Assembly (NCBI RefSeq): GCF_000716715.1
Contig: NZ_JNYJ01000005.1
Span: 62,001 to 126,000 of the forward strand
DNA: 64,000 nucleotides
Direction of reading: 5' to 3'
From: Dactylosporangium aurantiacum
GTDB lineage: Bacteria; Actinomycetota; Actinomycetes; Mycobacteriales; Micromonosporaceae
Position numbers and translations under genes: made by a program. Position 1 is the stretch's first letter. Every line of letters starts with the position of its first letter. Below, piece after piece: positions 54,328 through 63,281 of this stretch. Below the pieces are notes generated by a model. That model did no database searches and was not told where the DNA came from. It saw only the letters and a list, made by a program, of their open reading frames with translations.

Positions 54328-55149
54328 TCAGACCGCGTACGACGGCTGCCGGCGCAGCGAGCACAGCACCCACGCGCTGTGCGAGCCGGCCGCCGCCGTG
54401 TAGAAGATCACCTTCTGCCCGGCGTCGGCGATGTCGAGGACCTCGCAGTCGAAGACCAGCTCGCCGTGCACCGGGTGGGTGACCCGCTTGGTGGTGGCGC
54501 GCCGGACGGACACCCGGTGCTCGTCCCACCGGCGGACGAACTCGGGGCTGGCCGCCCGCAACCGGGCGACCAGCGACTGGATCCCCTCGTCCGCCGGGTA
54601 CCGCACGGACGCGGCCCGCAGGTCGGCGACGCACTCGTCGGCGAACTCCGACAGGGAGGCGTCGAGCCCGGCCGGGCCGGCGAACAGGTTCCAGATCATG
54701 TTGCGCGACTCGGGCATCAGGACCGCCGGGTCGCCCATCAGGGCGACGGCCATCGGGTTCCAGGCGAGCAGCTCGTACTTCGCGTCGATCACGAACGCGG
54801 GGGTGTCGTCGAGCCGGTCGAGCAGGTGCCGGATGCCGGCCGAGACGTGCGGCGACGGCCCGGCCGCCGGCCCGGGCTGCTCGCCGGCGAGCTGGAACAG
54901 GTACGTGCGCTCGTCGTCGTGCAGGCGCAGCGCCCGGCCGAGGGCGCCGAGGACCTGCCGGGACGGCCGCGGGCCGCGGGCCTGCTCGAGCCGCGCGTAG
55001 TAGTCCACCGAGATGCCGGCGAGCCGGGCGACCTCCTCGCGGCGCAGGCCCGGGGTCCGGCGGCGGGACCCGCCGTCGATGCCGGCGTCGGCCGGGGCGA
55101 CCCGCGCCCGGCGGCTCTTGAGGAAGTCGGCGAGCTGCACCCGGTCCAT
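54328..55149 (-). CDS. MmyB-type XRE family transcriptional regulator
   Basis: A 273-aa regulator. N-terminal Cro/C1 HTH (RRTPGLRREEVARLAGISVD, then YYARLEQARGPRPS) and a C-terminal MmyB-like ligand-binding PAS-type domain (FVIDAKYELLAWNPMAVALM, then DEHRVSVRRATTKRVTHP), which binds fatty acids in the one characterised structure. The start is set at the ATG giving MDRVQLADF, matching family N-termini; an ATG three codons upstream is possible. It diverges from an SDR gene, which members of this family commonly regulate. Confidence 0.9.
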   Translation of the reverse strand: MDRVQLADFLKSRRARVAPADAGIDGGSRRRTPGLRREEVARLAGISVDYYARLEQARGPRPSRQVLGALGRALRLHDDERTYLFQLAGEQPGPAAGPSPHVSAGIRHLLDRLDDTPAFVIDAKYELLAWNPMAVALMGDPAVLMPESRNMIWNLFAGPAGLDASLSEFADECVADLRAASVRYPADEGIQSLVARLRAASPEFVRRWDEHRVSVRRATTKRVTHPVHGELVFDCEVLDIADAGQKVIFYTAAAGSHSAWVLCSLRRQPSYAV

Positions 55150-55252
55150 GGGTCCCATGCTGCCGGAACCGCCCGCGCGCAACCAGGGACCGCCGATCCG
55201 CTGTTCGGCACGGCTCTGCCGGCCGGCCCGCCGGGCGGGCAGCGTGGCCGGC

Positions 55253-55960
55253 ATGAGCGAACCACGGGTCGCCCTCGTCACGGGCGCGAACAAAGGCATC
55301 GGCTTCGAGATCGCGAGCCTGCTCGGCACCGTGCACGGCATGCGGGTCCTGGTCGGCGCGCGGGACGCCGGGCGCGGGCGGGCGGCGGCCGCGGCGCTGG
55401 GCGGCTTCGCCACCGCCGTCACGCTGGACGTCACCGACGGCGACAGCGTCGCGGCGCTGGGCGCGCTGGAGCGGCTCGACGTGCTGGTCAACAATGCCGG
55501 CGTCCTGCTGGAGCGCGGCGCGCCGCCCAGCGGTACCCCGGTCGAGCTGCTGCGGCGGACGTTCGAGACCAACGTGCTCGGTGTCGTCGCCGTCACCAAC
55601 GCGGTCCTGCCGGCGTTGCGCCGCGCCGACGCCGGGCGCATCGTCAACCTCAGCAGCGGGCTGGGATCGCTCGCCCTCACCACCGATGTCTCGCACGTGT
55701 ACGCGCACAACCCGCTCCTGGCGTACAACGCCTCGAAGACCGCGCTGAACGCGGTCACGGTCTCCTACGCCAACGAGCTGCGCGGCACGGCGGTCAAGGT
55801 GAACGCCGCCGACCCCGGGTACTGCGCGACCGACATGAACGGCCACGCCGGCCCGCGCACGCCGGCGCAGGGCGCGACCGCCGCCGTGCGCCTCGCCACG
55901 CTGCCCGCCGACGGCCCGACCGGCGGCTTCTTCGACGAGGACGGTCCGGTGCCCTGGTAG
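55253..55960 (+). CDS. Short-chain dehydrogenase/reductase
   Basis: A 235-aa classical SDR. NAD(P)-binding TGANKGIGFEIA, VNNAGVL, catalytic Ser in IVNLSSGLGSL and Tyr-x3-Lys in AYNASKTAL. Substrate unknown; probably controlled by the divergent MmyB-type regulator. ATG 7 nt after CAGCGT. Confidence 0.92.
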   Translation: MSEPRVALVTGANKGIGFEIASLLGTVHGMRVLVGARDAGRGRAAAAALGGFATAVTLDVTDGDSVAALGALERLDVLVNNAGVLLERGAPPSGTPVELLRRTFETNVLGVVAVTNAVLPALRRADAGRIVNLSSGLGSLALTTDVSHVYAHNPLLAYNASKTALNAVTVSYANELRGTAVKVNAADPGYCATDMNGHAGPRTPAQGATAAVRLATLPADGPTGGFFDEDGPVPW

Positions 55961-56030
55961 CCGGCGGGCCGGTCCGTGCCTGGTGACGGCGGGCGGTCCA
56001 GCGCCCTGCCGCGAGGCCGGGCGGCGGGCG

Positions 56031-56900
56031 CTAGCGGTACCGCGCGAAATGGGACAGGAAAGCCCCGGCCGCGGCCGGTCGTGGACCCTCGCGGCGCCAC
56101 GCCAGGCCGAGCCGCCCGCTGAGGGCCGGCCGGGTGATCCGCAGCGGGTGCAGCCCGGCGTACCCCCGCGCGATCGACGCCGGCAGGACCGCCACACCGA
56201 GCCCGCGGGCCGCCAGCTGCGCCACCACCTGCGGGGTGCCGGCCTCGAACGCGACCACCGGCGCGAACCCGGCCGCCGCGCAGGCCGACTCGAGGATCCC
56301 GCGGATGCCGGTGCCGGCCCGCAGGCAGACCAGCGGCCGCCCGCGCAGCTCGGCGACCCGCACGGTCGAGCGCCCGGCCCACTCGTGCCCCGGGGCGACG
56401 GCGGCGTCGACGGCCTCGTCGGTCAGCACCCGCACGTCGAGGTCGGGCGGCGGGGTGTCGTACGCGATGATCGCCGCGTCCAGGCGCCCCGCCCGCAGCC
56501 CGTCGACGAGCCGGTCGGTGGTGTCCTCGGCGAGGGTGATCTCCAGGCCCGGGTGCGCGGCGTGGAAGTCGGCGAGCACCGTGGCCAGGTCGACGTCGTG
56601 CGAGGTCACGGTCCCGATCGCCACCCGGCCGCGGACCAGGCCGGCGAGCTCGGCGGCGGTGCGCCGGGCGCCCTCGACCGCGGCGAGGGCGGCCCGCGCG
56701 TAGGGCAGCACCGCCGCGCCGGCCGCGGTCAGCCGCACCTGCCGGCCGGAGCGGTCCAGCAGGTCCTGGCCCAGCTCCCGCTCCAGCTTCCTGACCTGCG
56801 CGCTCACCCCCGGCTGGGCGACCCGCAGCCGGGCCGCCGCGCGGGTGAAGCTCGCCTCGTCCGCCACCGCCACGAGGTACGCCAGCTGGTGCAGCTCCAT
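56031..56900 (-). CDS. LysR-family transcriptional regulator
   Basis: A 289-aa LysR regulator. N-terminal HTH (MELHQLAYLVAVADEASFTR, then AAARLRVAQPGVSAQVRKLE) and a C-terminal periplasmic-binding-type effector domain. The ATG at 56900 is set by the conserved MELHQL start; TAGAAT lies 8 nt upstream. It diverges from the SnoaL-like gene, with a LysR-type palindrome between them, so it probably controls that gene and itself. Confidence 0.93.
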   Translation of the reverse strand: MELHQLAYLVAVADEASFTRAAARLRVAQPGVSAQVRKLERELGQDLLDRSGRQVRLTAAGAAVLPYARAALAAVEGARRTAAELAGLVRGRVAIGTVTSHDVDLATVLADFHAAHPGLEITLAEDTTDRLVDGLRAGRLDAAIIAYDTPPPDLDVRVLTDEAVDAAVAPGHEWAGRSTVRVAELRGRPLVCLRAGTGIRGILESACAAAGFAPVVAFEAGTPQVVAQLAARGLGVAVLPASIARGYAGLHPLRITRPALSGRLGLAWRREGPRPAAAGAFLSHFARYR

Positions 56901-56903
56901 ACG

Positions 56904-56924
56904 TGCTGATTCTAGATACCAGCA
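56904..56924. promoter_or_regulatory. LysR-type operator
   Basis: TGCTG (56904-56908), 11 nt, CAGCA (56920-56924): an inverted repeat in the 70-nt divergent gap, overlapping the TAGAAT -10 of the lysR gene. Confidence 0.6.
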
Positions 56925-56970
56925 GGAAGCGCTCTTGGCGTTATGGACGCCAGGTGGGCAGGGTGGAGGC

Positions 56971-57318
56971 ATGACGACGACAGCGAAGACACCCGAGGAC
57001 CTGACCCGCCTGTTCGTCGAGCGGGCCAACGCCGGCGACGCCGAGGGGCTCGCCGCGCTGTACGAGCCGGACGCCGTCCTGGCCTACCCGCCGGGCTCGA
57101 CCACCGTCGGCCGCGCCGCGATCCGGGCCGTCTGCGAGGAGATGCTGCGGCACGTGCCGCGCTTCGAGCTGGAGCCGCTGACCCCGACCGTCGTCAGCGG
57201 CGACCTCGCCCTGACCGGCACCCGCTCCGCCGACGGTAAGGGCGGCCGCGTCCAGGTCGTGCGCCGCCAGCCCGACGGCGGCTGGCTGCGCGTCATCGAC
57301 CGGCCCGAGCAGCCTTAG
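56971..57318 (+). CDS. SnoaL-like / ketosteroid-isomerase-fold protein
   Basis: A 115-aa cystatin-like alpha+beta barrel protein (NTF2/SnoaL/DUF4440 type): LFVERANAGDAEGLAALYEP, AVLAYPPG, GRAAIRAVCEEML. Role unknown. ATG after GGTGGAGG. Its 3' end overlaps the convergent oxidoreductase gene by 4 nt. Confidence 0.87.
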   Translation: MTTTAKTPEDLTRLFVERANAGDAEGLAALYEPDAVLAYPPGSTTVGRAAIRAVCEEMLRHVPRFELEPLTPTVVSGDLALTGTRSADGKGGRVQVVRRQPDGGWLRVIDRPEQP

Positions 57319-59747
57319 GCGCGCACGCGGAGCATCTTCGGGTCGTAGAGGGGTTCGGCCCGCACGACGGCGGGGAACCAGCGGTCGAAGACGGAGACCT
57401 CGACGGGGGCGCCGACCGCCGTCGCCGCCGGCAGGTAGGCATAGGCGATCGACGCGCCGACCCGGTAGCCGAACCCGCCGGACGTGACCCGGCCGCACGG
57501 CACGCCATCGACGCGGACCGGCTCCCCGCCCAGGCAGACGGTGCCCGGATCGTCCAGCACCAGACAGCGCAGCACCCGGTCGGGGGCGTCGGGAAGGGCG
57601 GCACGGCCGATGAAGTCCTTCGACCGGTCGACGAACGGGCCGAGGCCGGCGGAGATCGGGTCGGTGTCGGTGGTCAGGTCGGTGCCCCAGACGCGGTACC
57701 CCTTCTCCAGCCGCATGGCGTCGATCGCCCGGTAGCCGCCCGGCCGCAGCCCGAGCGGCGCGCCGGCCTCCATCAGCAGGTCCCACAGGGTCAGCGTGTA
57801 CTCGGCCGGGGCGTACAGCTCCCAGCCCAGCTCGCCGACGAACGTGACCCGCTGGGCGAGGACCGGCACCGGCCCGACCGTCAGGCGGCGGGCCCGCATG
57901 AACGGGAAGTCCACGTTGGACAGTGAGGCGTCGGTGAGCGGCTGCAGGATGTCGCGGGCGGCCGGCCCCCACAGGCACAGGCAGCCGTGGGCGGAGGTGA
58001 CGTCGTCGACCGTCACGCCGGCGCCGGCCGCCGCGGCGTGCCGGCGGATCCAGGCCGCGTCGCGCACGCCGCTGGCGGTGCTCGTGACGAGCCGGAAGTG
58101 CGTCTCGCCGAGCCGCGCGACGGTCAGGTCGGCCTCGACGCCGCCGCGGGCGTTGAGCATCGCGGTGTAGGTGAGGGTGCCCACGGGCCGGTCGACGTCG
58201 TTGGCGCACAGCCGCCGCAGCAGCCCGGGCGCGTCCGGCCCGCGCACGTCGAGCTTCGCGAACGACGACTGGTCGAACAGCCCGGCGGCGGTGGCGGTCG
58301 CGGCGACCTCCGCGGCGATCGCGGGCGACCAGGACCGCCCGGCCCAGCCGCGCGGCGCGGTGACGCGGGCGTCGGCGAGCGCGGCGTTGGCGCCGAACCA
58401 GTTCGCCCGCTCCCAGCCCGCCTTCTCGCCGAGCGCGGCGTCGAGGGTCGCCAGGCGCGGCCAGACGGGGGAGCGGCGCAGCGGCCGGCCGGCGGTCCAC
58501 TCCTGGCCCGGGTACACCACGTCGTAGTAGCGGGAGTAGCCGTCCAGCGCCTTGGTCGCGGCCCAGGTGCGGCTCGCGGCGTGCGCCCCGAAGCGCCGGA
58601 CGTCCATCGTGGACACGTCCCACTCGGGGGTGCCGTCGACGATCCACTCGGCGATCGCCTTGCCGACGCCGCCGGCCGCGGCGAGCCCGTGGACGCAGAA
58701 CCCGGCGGCGACCCAGAAGCCGGCGACCGCGGTCTCGCCGAGCAGGAACTCCCCGTCGGGGGTGAACGCCTCCGGTCCGTGCACGACGCGGTCCATGCCC
58801 AGGCTGTTGAGGGCCGGGACGCGGTGCCGGGCGTTGCCCCACGACTCGGCGAACCTGCCCAGGTCCGGCTCGAACAGGGTGCGCGGCGCCGACAGCGGGT
58901 CGGGGTCGTCCCACAGCGACGGGTCGCGCACGTAGCCGCCGACGAGCAGCCCGCCCTCGGGCTCGGGGGCGCCGCGGAAGTACACGATCCGGTCGGGGTC
59001 GCGGACCGTCGGGATGACCACCGTGGACCCCGCGCCCGGGATGGCGTCGGTGATGACGTACTGGTGCTTGATCGGCACGATCGGGACGTCCACGCCGGCG
59101 AGCCGGCCGACGTGCCCGGCGGCGGCGCCGGCCGCGTCGACGACGACCTCGGTGGCGATCCGCCCGGCGGTGGTGACCACGCCGGTGACCCGCCCGCCGG
59201 CCGTCTCGACGCCGGTCACCCGCACCCCGGTGACGATCCGTACGCCGAGCGCGGTGGCGCCGGCGGCGAGGGCCGCGGCCAGCCGCGCGGGCTCCAGCCA
59301 GCCGTCGCCGGGCAGCCAGCCCGCGGCGAGCACGTCGGCGACGTTGAGCAGCGGCAGCCGGTCCCTGGTCTCCGCGGGGCTCAGCAGGTCGAGCTCCAGC
59401 CCGTACGTGGTGGCCGAGCTGACCTGCCGGCGCAGCTCCTCGACGCGTTCCGGGGTGGTCGCCAGCCGCAGCCCGCCGACGCCGCGCCAGCCGGGGTCCA
59501 GGCCGGTGAGGTCGCGCAGCTCCGCGTACAGGCCGGAGGAGTACATGATCATCCGGGTCTGGCTGACGGTGGAGCGCAGCTGCCCCACGAAGCCGGCCGA
59601 GTGCCAGGTCGTGCCCTCGGTCAGCGCGTGCCGCTCCAGCAGGACCACGTCGGTCCAGCCGAGCCGCGCCAGGTGGTACGCCACGCTGCAACCGGCGACG
59701 CCGCCGCCGATCACCACAACGCGAGAGGCCTGCGGGAGGTCCGACAT
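57315..59747 (-). CDS. FAD-dependent oxidoreductase fused to GcvT domain (dimethylglycine/sarcosine dehydrogenase-like)
   Basis: An 810-aa protein. N-terminal DAO-type FAD domain with VVVIGGGVAGCSVAYHLARL and TTWHSAGFVGQLR, where the His is the covalent FAD site in dimethylglycine/sarcosine enzymes. The C-terminal half is a GcvT/aminomethyltransferase tetrahydrofolate domain (DVRGPDAPGLLRRL, FVGELGWELYAPAEY, GYRAIDAMRLEKGYRVWGTD). Expected to oxidatively N-demethylate a small amine and pass C1 to folate. ATG start 6 nt after CACAAT on its strand, with TTTACA 17 nt further upstream, so leaderless. Confidence 0.92.
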   Translation of the reverse strand: MSDLPQASRVVVIGGGVAGCSVAYHLARLGWTDVVLLERHALTEGTTWHSAGFVGQLRSTVSQTRMIMYSSGLYAELRDLTGLDPGWRGVGGLRLATTPERVEELRRQVSSATTYGLELDLLSPAETRDRLPLLNVADVLAAGWLPGDGWLEPARLAAALAAGATALGVRIVTGVRVTGVETAGGRVTGVVTTAGRIATEVVVDAAGAAAGHVGRLAGVDVPIVPIKHQYVITDAIPGAGSTVVIPTVRDPDRIVYFRGAPEPEGGLLVGGYVRDPSLWDDPDPLSAPRTLFEPDLGRFAESWGNARHRVPALNSLGMDRVVHGPEAFTPDGEFLLGETAVAGFWVAAGFCVHGLAAAGGVGKAIAEWIVDGTPEWDVSTMDVRRFGAHAASRTWAATKALDGYSRYYDVVYPGQEWTAGRPLRRSPVWPRLATLDAALGEKAGWERANWFGANAALADARVTAPRGWAGRSWSPAIAAEVAATATAAGLFDQSSFAKLDVRGPDAPGLLRRLCANDVDRPVGTLTYTAMLNARGGVEADLTVARLGETHFRLVTSTASGVRDAAWIRRHAAAAGAGVTVDDVTSAHGCLCLWGPAARDILQPLTDASLSNVDFPFMRARRLTVGPVPVLAQRVTFVGELGWELYAPAEYTLTLWDLLMEAGAPLGLRPGGYRAIDAMRLEKGYRVWGTDLTTDTDPISAGLGPFVDRSKDFIGRAALPDAPDRVLRCLVLDDPGTVCLGGEPVRVDGVPCGRVTSGGFGYRVGASIAYAYLPAATAVGAPVEVSVFDRWFPAVVRAEPLYDPKMLRVRA

Positions 59748-59753
59748 TGCATG

Positions 59754-59782
59754 ATTGTGATCCCACGTGCCGGGCTTGTAAA
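59754..59782 (-). promoter_or_regulatory. Leaderless promoter of the oxidoreductase
   Basis: On the minus strand TTTACA (59782-59777), a 17-nt spacer and CACAAT (59759-59754), then 6 nt to the ATG at 59747. The -35 overlaps operator site 1. Confidence 0.65.
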
Positions 59783-59899
59783 AGGTCTGAAGCAATACCG
59801 GTAAACGTGAAGGAACCTCTTGACGACCGGCCGCGGCAGGCGTTAACTGTGCCCCACTATGACGCTGATCACTACGGGCCGCAGGGTGTAAAAGGTCTG
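59777..59899 (+). promoter_or_regulatory. Two copies of a TGTAAAAGGTCTG motif in the divergent promoter region
   Basis: TGTAAAAGGTCTG occurs at 59777-59789 and 59887-59899. The first overlaps the oxidoreductase -35; the second is just downstream of the kinase promoter's predicted start. A related copy lies in front of the ligase gene at 63.26 kb. Likely operators of the local FadR-type regulator. Confidence 0.62.
59820..59848 (+). promoter_or_regulatory. Candidate promoter of the kinase-permease operon
   Basis: TTGACG (59820-59825), a 17-nt spacer and TTAACT (59843-59848). Confidence 0.5.
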
Positions 59900-59938
59900 T
59901 AACCGGCGTCGGACCGCGCGGCGAAGGGGCCGGGTGCC

Positions 59939-60877
59939 ATGACTGCGGTGCCGTCCATCGCGGACCTGCTGGAGCGGGTCCCGTCGTGGATCGGCCGCGC
60001 GGTCGAATGGCAGCGGCTGCAGGGCGGGCTGTCCCATCACATCTACCGGGTCGACGTCGACCGCGTCCCCTACGTCCTGCGGGTCCTGGAGCCGGCGGTG
60101 TCCGCCGCCGGCCTCGGCATCCCGCCGGAGCAGGAGATCGCCAACACCGTCCTCGCGGCGCACACCGTCGGCGCGAAGGTCTACGAGATCCTGCCGGACG
60201 TGCCGGCGGTCGTCATCGAGTTCCTCCCGGGACGGACCCTCGGCGCCGCCGAGGTGCGCCGCCCCGAGATCATCCCGTCCATCGCGACCGCCTGCCGCCG
60301 GCTGCACGCCGGCCCGGCGTTCGGCAACGACTTCGACATCTTCGCCAAACGGGCCGAACTGCTCGACGTCTGTGCGCGGCACGACCTGCCGCTGCCCGAC
60401 GGCTACCTGGACCGCTCGTCCACAGTGGACGCCATCGCGGCCGCGCTCGCCGAGGCACCGCTGCCGAGCGTGCCGTGCCACAACGACCTGCTGGCGGAGA
60501 ACTTCATCGCCACCGGCGACGGCGTGCGGATCATCGACTACCAACTGTCCGGCAACAACGACCCCGCCTTCGAGCTCGGCGACATCGCCGCGGAGGCCGA
60601 CTACGACCCGGATCTGGCCGGCCTGCTGGCGGGGGAGTACTTCGCCGACGCCGACGAGGCCCTCCGTGCGAGGGTCCGGCTGTATCAAGTCGCGTCCAAC
60701 GTCACCTGGACGCTGTGGTTCACCGTCCACCACGGACTGCTGTCGGCCCGGGACCTCGGCGCGTTCGACTACGCGGCGGAGGCGGCCGACAAGTGGGGTC
60801 AGGCCCAGGAGGCACTGGACGACCCCGGACTCGGCAGGCTCCTGGCGGCGGCCTCAGGAAGGACCCCCCACCCCTAA
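59939..60877 (+). CDS. Choline/ethanolamine-kinase-like phosphotransferase
   Basis: A 312-aa kinase of the APH/choline kinase fold. Brenner motif CHNDLLAENFI, metal Asp in IIDYQLSGNNDPAFELGD and the C-lobe YQVASNVTWTLWF typical of choline-kinase-like proteins. The substrate is inferred to be an amino alcohol from its neighbours (APC permease, amine oxidoreductase, gamma-glutamyl ligase-like). Start preceded by GAAGGGGCC. Confidence 0.86.
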   Translation: MTAVPSIADLLERVPSWIGRAVEWQRLQGGLSHHIYRVDVDRVPYVLRVLEPAVSAAGLGIPPEQEIANTVLAAHTVGAKVYEILPDVPAVVIEFLPGRTLGAAEVRRPEIIPSIATACRRLHAGPAFGNDFDIFAKRAELLDVCARHDLPLPDGYLDRSSTVDAIAAALAEAPLPSVPCHNDLLAENFIATGDGVRIIDYQLSGNNDPAFELGDIAAEADYDPDLAGLLAGEYFADADEALRARVRLYQVASNVTWTLWFTVHHGLLSARDLGAFDYAAEAADKWGQAQEALDDPGLGRLLAAASGRTPHP

Positions 60878-60897
60878 GAACACGCAAGGAGGTGCCC

Positions 60898-62439
60898 ATG
60901 GCATCACCGACCGTCGACGCCGACGAACAGCGGCTCGCCGAGCTGGGCTACAAGCAGGAGCTGCGCCGCAAGTGGAGCGGCTTCTCCAACTTCGCCATCT
61001 CGTTCTCCATCATCTCCATCCTCGCCGGCTGCTTCACCACGTTCGGCCAGGCGTGGATGAACGGCGGCCCGGTCGCCATCTCGTGGGGCTGGCCGCTCAT
61101 CTCCGCCTTCATCCTGATCATCGGCTTCTGCATGTCGGAGCTGGTGTCGGCGTACCCGACGGCCGGCGGCATCTACTGGTGGGCCGCGAAGATGGGCAAG
61201 CCGATCCACGGCTGGTTCACCGGCTGGCTGAACCTCGTCGGCCTGGTCGCCGTCACGGCGTCGGTCGACTACGGCTGCGCGACGTTCATGAGCCTGGTGC
61301 TCGACGCGTACACCTCGTGGGACAGCGCCAACCTGTACCTGACGTTCCTGCTCTTCGTGGTGATCCTGGTGCTGCACGCCGCGATCAACATCTGGGGCCA
61401 CAACATCATCGACGTGCTGCAGAACGTCTCGGTGTGGTGGCACGTGTTCGGCGCCGCCGCGGTCGTGCTGATCCTGGTGTTCGTGCCGGAGAAGCACCAG
61501 AGCCTGGAGTTCGTCTTCACCGAGCGCTTCAACAACTCCGGCTACTCCGACGCGCTGTACTGGTTCCTGGTGCTGCCGTTCGGCTTCCTGCTGACCCAGT
61601 ACACGATCACCGGCTTCGACGCGTGCGCCCACGTGTCGGAGGAGACGAAGGGCGCGTCCACGGCCGCGGCGAAGGGCCTGTGGCAGTCCATCTTCTACTC
61701 GGCCATCGGCGGCTGGATCCTGTTGCTGGCGTTCCTGTTCGCGGCGACCGACGTCGACGCGATCACCGAGGCCGGGGGCTTCTCCGGCGCGATCTTCGAG
61801 ACCGCGCTCAGCTCCGGCTTCTTCAAGGCGGTCATCCTCATCTCCACCATCGGGCAGTTCTTCTGCGGCATGAGCTGCGTGACGAGCATGTCCCGGATGA
61901 CCTACGCGTTCAGCCGCGACCGGGCCGTGCCCGGCTGGCAGCTGTGGTCCAAGGTGGACCGCAACGGCACCCCGGTCAACGCGATCCTCGGCGCCTCGGC
62001 GGCCGGGCTCGTGCTGACCCTGCCCGCGCTGTACAAGAGCCCGCTCGGCGTGCCCACCGCCTTCTACGCGGTGGTCTCGGTCGCGGTCATCGGCCTGTAC
62101 CTGGCCTTCCTGATCCCGATCTACCTGCGGCTGAAGATGGGCGACCGGTTCGTGCCCGGGCCGTGGACGCTCGGCGCCAAGTACAAGGTGCTGGGCTGGA
62201 TCGCGGTCATCGAGATCGCGGTCATCTCGGTCTACTTCGTGCTGCCGCTGTCGCCGGCCGCGATCCCCGGCAACAAGGACTTCTCCTGGCTCAACGTCAA
62301 CTACGCACCGCTGGCGATCCTGCTGGTCATCGGCGGGGCCGCGCTGTGGTGGGTCCTGTCGGCGAAGCACTGGTTCAAGGGTCCGATCCGCACGATCGAC
62401 GAAGCGATCGCGGAGGACACTGCCGCACCCGTCGAGTAG
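60898..62439 (+). CDS. APC-family amino acid/amine permease
   Basis: A 513-aa transporter with about 12 transmembrane helices, of the amino acid/choline transporter-type APC family (UGA4/BAT1-like). Family signature regions are FSNFAISFSIISILAGC, SAYPTAGGIYWWAAKM and DACAHVSEETKGAS, with FSRDRAVPGW in the second half. Strong Shine-Dalgarno AAGGAGGTG. It follows the kinase by 20 nt and probably imports the substrate of this locus. Confidence 0.93.
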   Translation: MASPTVDADEQRLAELGYKQELRRKWSGFSNFAISFSIISILAGCFTTFGQAWMNGGPVAISWGWPLISAFILIIGFCMSELVSAYPTAGGIYWWAAKMGKPIHGWFTGWLNLVGLVAVTASVDYGCATFMSLVLDAYTSWDSANLYLTFLLFVVILVLHAAINIWGHNIIDVLQNVSVWWHVFGAAAVVLILVFVPEKHQSLEFVFTERFNNSGYSDALYWFLVLPFGFLLTQYTITGFDACAHVSEETKGASTAAAKGLWQSIFYSAIGGWILLLAFLFAATDVDAITEAGGFSGAIFETALSSGFFKAVILISTIGQFFCGMSCVTSMSRMTYAFSRDRAVPGWQLWSKVDRNGTPVNAILGASAAGLVLTLPALYKSPLGVPTAFYAVVSVAVIGLYLAFLIPIYLRLKMGDRFVPGPWTLGAKYKVLGWIAVIEIAVISVYFVLPLSPAAIPGNKDFSWLNVNYAPLAILLVIGGAALWWVLSAKHWFKGPIRTIDEAIAEDTAAPVE

Positions 62440-62447
62440 GGAATGAT

Positions 62448-62485
62448 GTGGTCGCAGGCGGCGCGCGAACGCCGCCTGCGACCAC
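62448..62485 (+). terminator. Perfect 16-bp hairpin between permease and regulator
   Basis: GTGGTCGCAGGCGGCG (62448-62463) pairs perfectly with 62470-62485 around a CGCGAA loop. It ends 16 nt before the regulator start, so it may reduce read-through or protect the permease mRNA end. Confidence 0.7.
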
Positions 62486-62500
62486 GACCGAGGAGGGCGG

Positions 62501-63244
62501 ATGCCGGTGGCCACTGAGCCCCTGTCGGGTGTGCCGATGTGGCGACCGGTGCGGGGTGGCAACGCGTTCGAGATCACCGTGGCCCGGCTGGCCCAGGCGA
62601 TCCGGTTGGGTCTGGTGCCGGTCGGCGAGCGTCTTCCCCCGGAGCGCGAGCTGGCCGAGCGCCTCCAGGTGAGCCGGGTGACCCTGCGGGAGGCCATCGC
62701 GGCGCTGCGCGAGGCCGGCTTCCTCGAGTCGCGGCGCGGGCGCTCCGGCGGCACGTTCGTGGTGCGCTCCACCGGCGACGCGCACGCCGACGCCGCCGAG
62801 CAGGACGCCGCCGCACTGGCCCGCGAGATGGGCGACACGCTGCACGACGCCCTCGACTTCCGCCGGGTGCTGGAGCCCGGCGCCGCCGCGCTGGCCGCGA
62901 CCCGCGCCCTGTCCGCCGCCGACCGCGCGCACCTCGTCGCCTGCCTGGCCGCGGCCCGGACCAGGGACCCGCGGACCCGGCGGGTCAACGACTCCCGGCT
63001 GCACCTGGCGATCGCCGCGGCGAGCGGCTCGACGTCCGTGGCCGCCTCGATCGCCGACGTACAGCTGCGCCTGGACCGGCTGCTCGCCGCGATCCCGGTG
63101 CTGCGCCGCAACCTGGACCACTCCGACGCCCAGCACGAGCGGGTCGTCGAGGCCATCCTCGCCGGCGACCCCGTGGTGGCGCGCACCGAGATGGAAGAGC
63201 ACTGCGACGCGACCGCCGCACTGTTGCGCGGCCTGCTCGGATGA
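62501..63244 (+). CDS. FadR-subfamily GntR transcriptional regulator
   Basis: A 247-aa regulator. GntR winged HTH (GERLPPERELAERLQVSRVT, LREAIAALREAGFLESRRGR, SGGTFVV) and an FCD effector domain with metal-ligand-type residues (DFRRVLEPGAAALAA, NDSRLHLAIAAAS, DHSDAQHERVVEAI, MEEHCD). Shine-Dalgarno GGAGGG. The motif shared by the three local promoters is its likely operator. Confidence 0.92.
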   Translation: MPVATEPLSGVPMWRPVRGGNAFEITVARLAQAIRLGLVPVGERLPPERELAERLQVSRVTLREAIAALREAGFLESRRGRSGGTFVVRSTGDAHADAAEQDAAALAREMGDTLHDALDFRRVLEPGAAALAATRALSAADRAHLVACLAAARTRDPRTRRVNDSRLHLAIAAASGSTSVAASIADVQLRLDRLLAAIPVLRRNLDHSDAQHERVVEAILAGDPVVARTEMEEHCDATAALLRGLLG

Positions 63245-63261
63245 GTTTATGGTTTGTTTCT

Positions 63262-63270
63262 AGACCTTTA
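63262..63270 (-). promoter_or_regulatory. Third copy of the AAAGGTCT motif
   Basis: The minus strand reads TAAAGGTCT (plus strand AGACCTTTA, 63262-63270) inside TTTCTAGACCTTTAG, 12 nt before the ligase start. Same core as the sites at 59777 and 59887. Confidence 0.5.
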
Positions 63271-63281
63271 GGGGTGGATCG

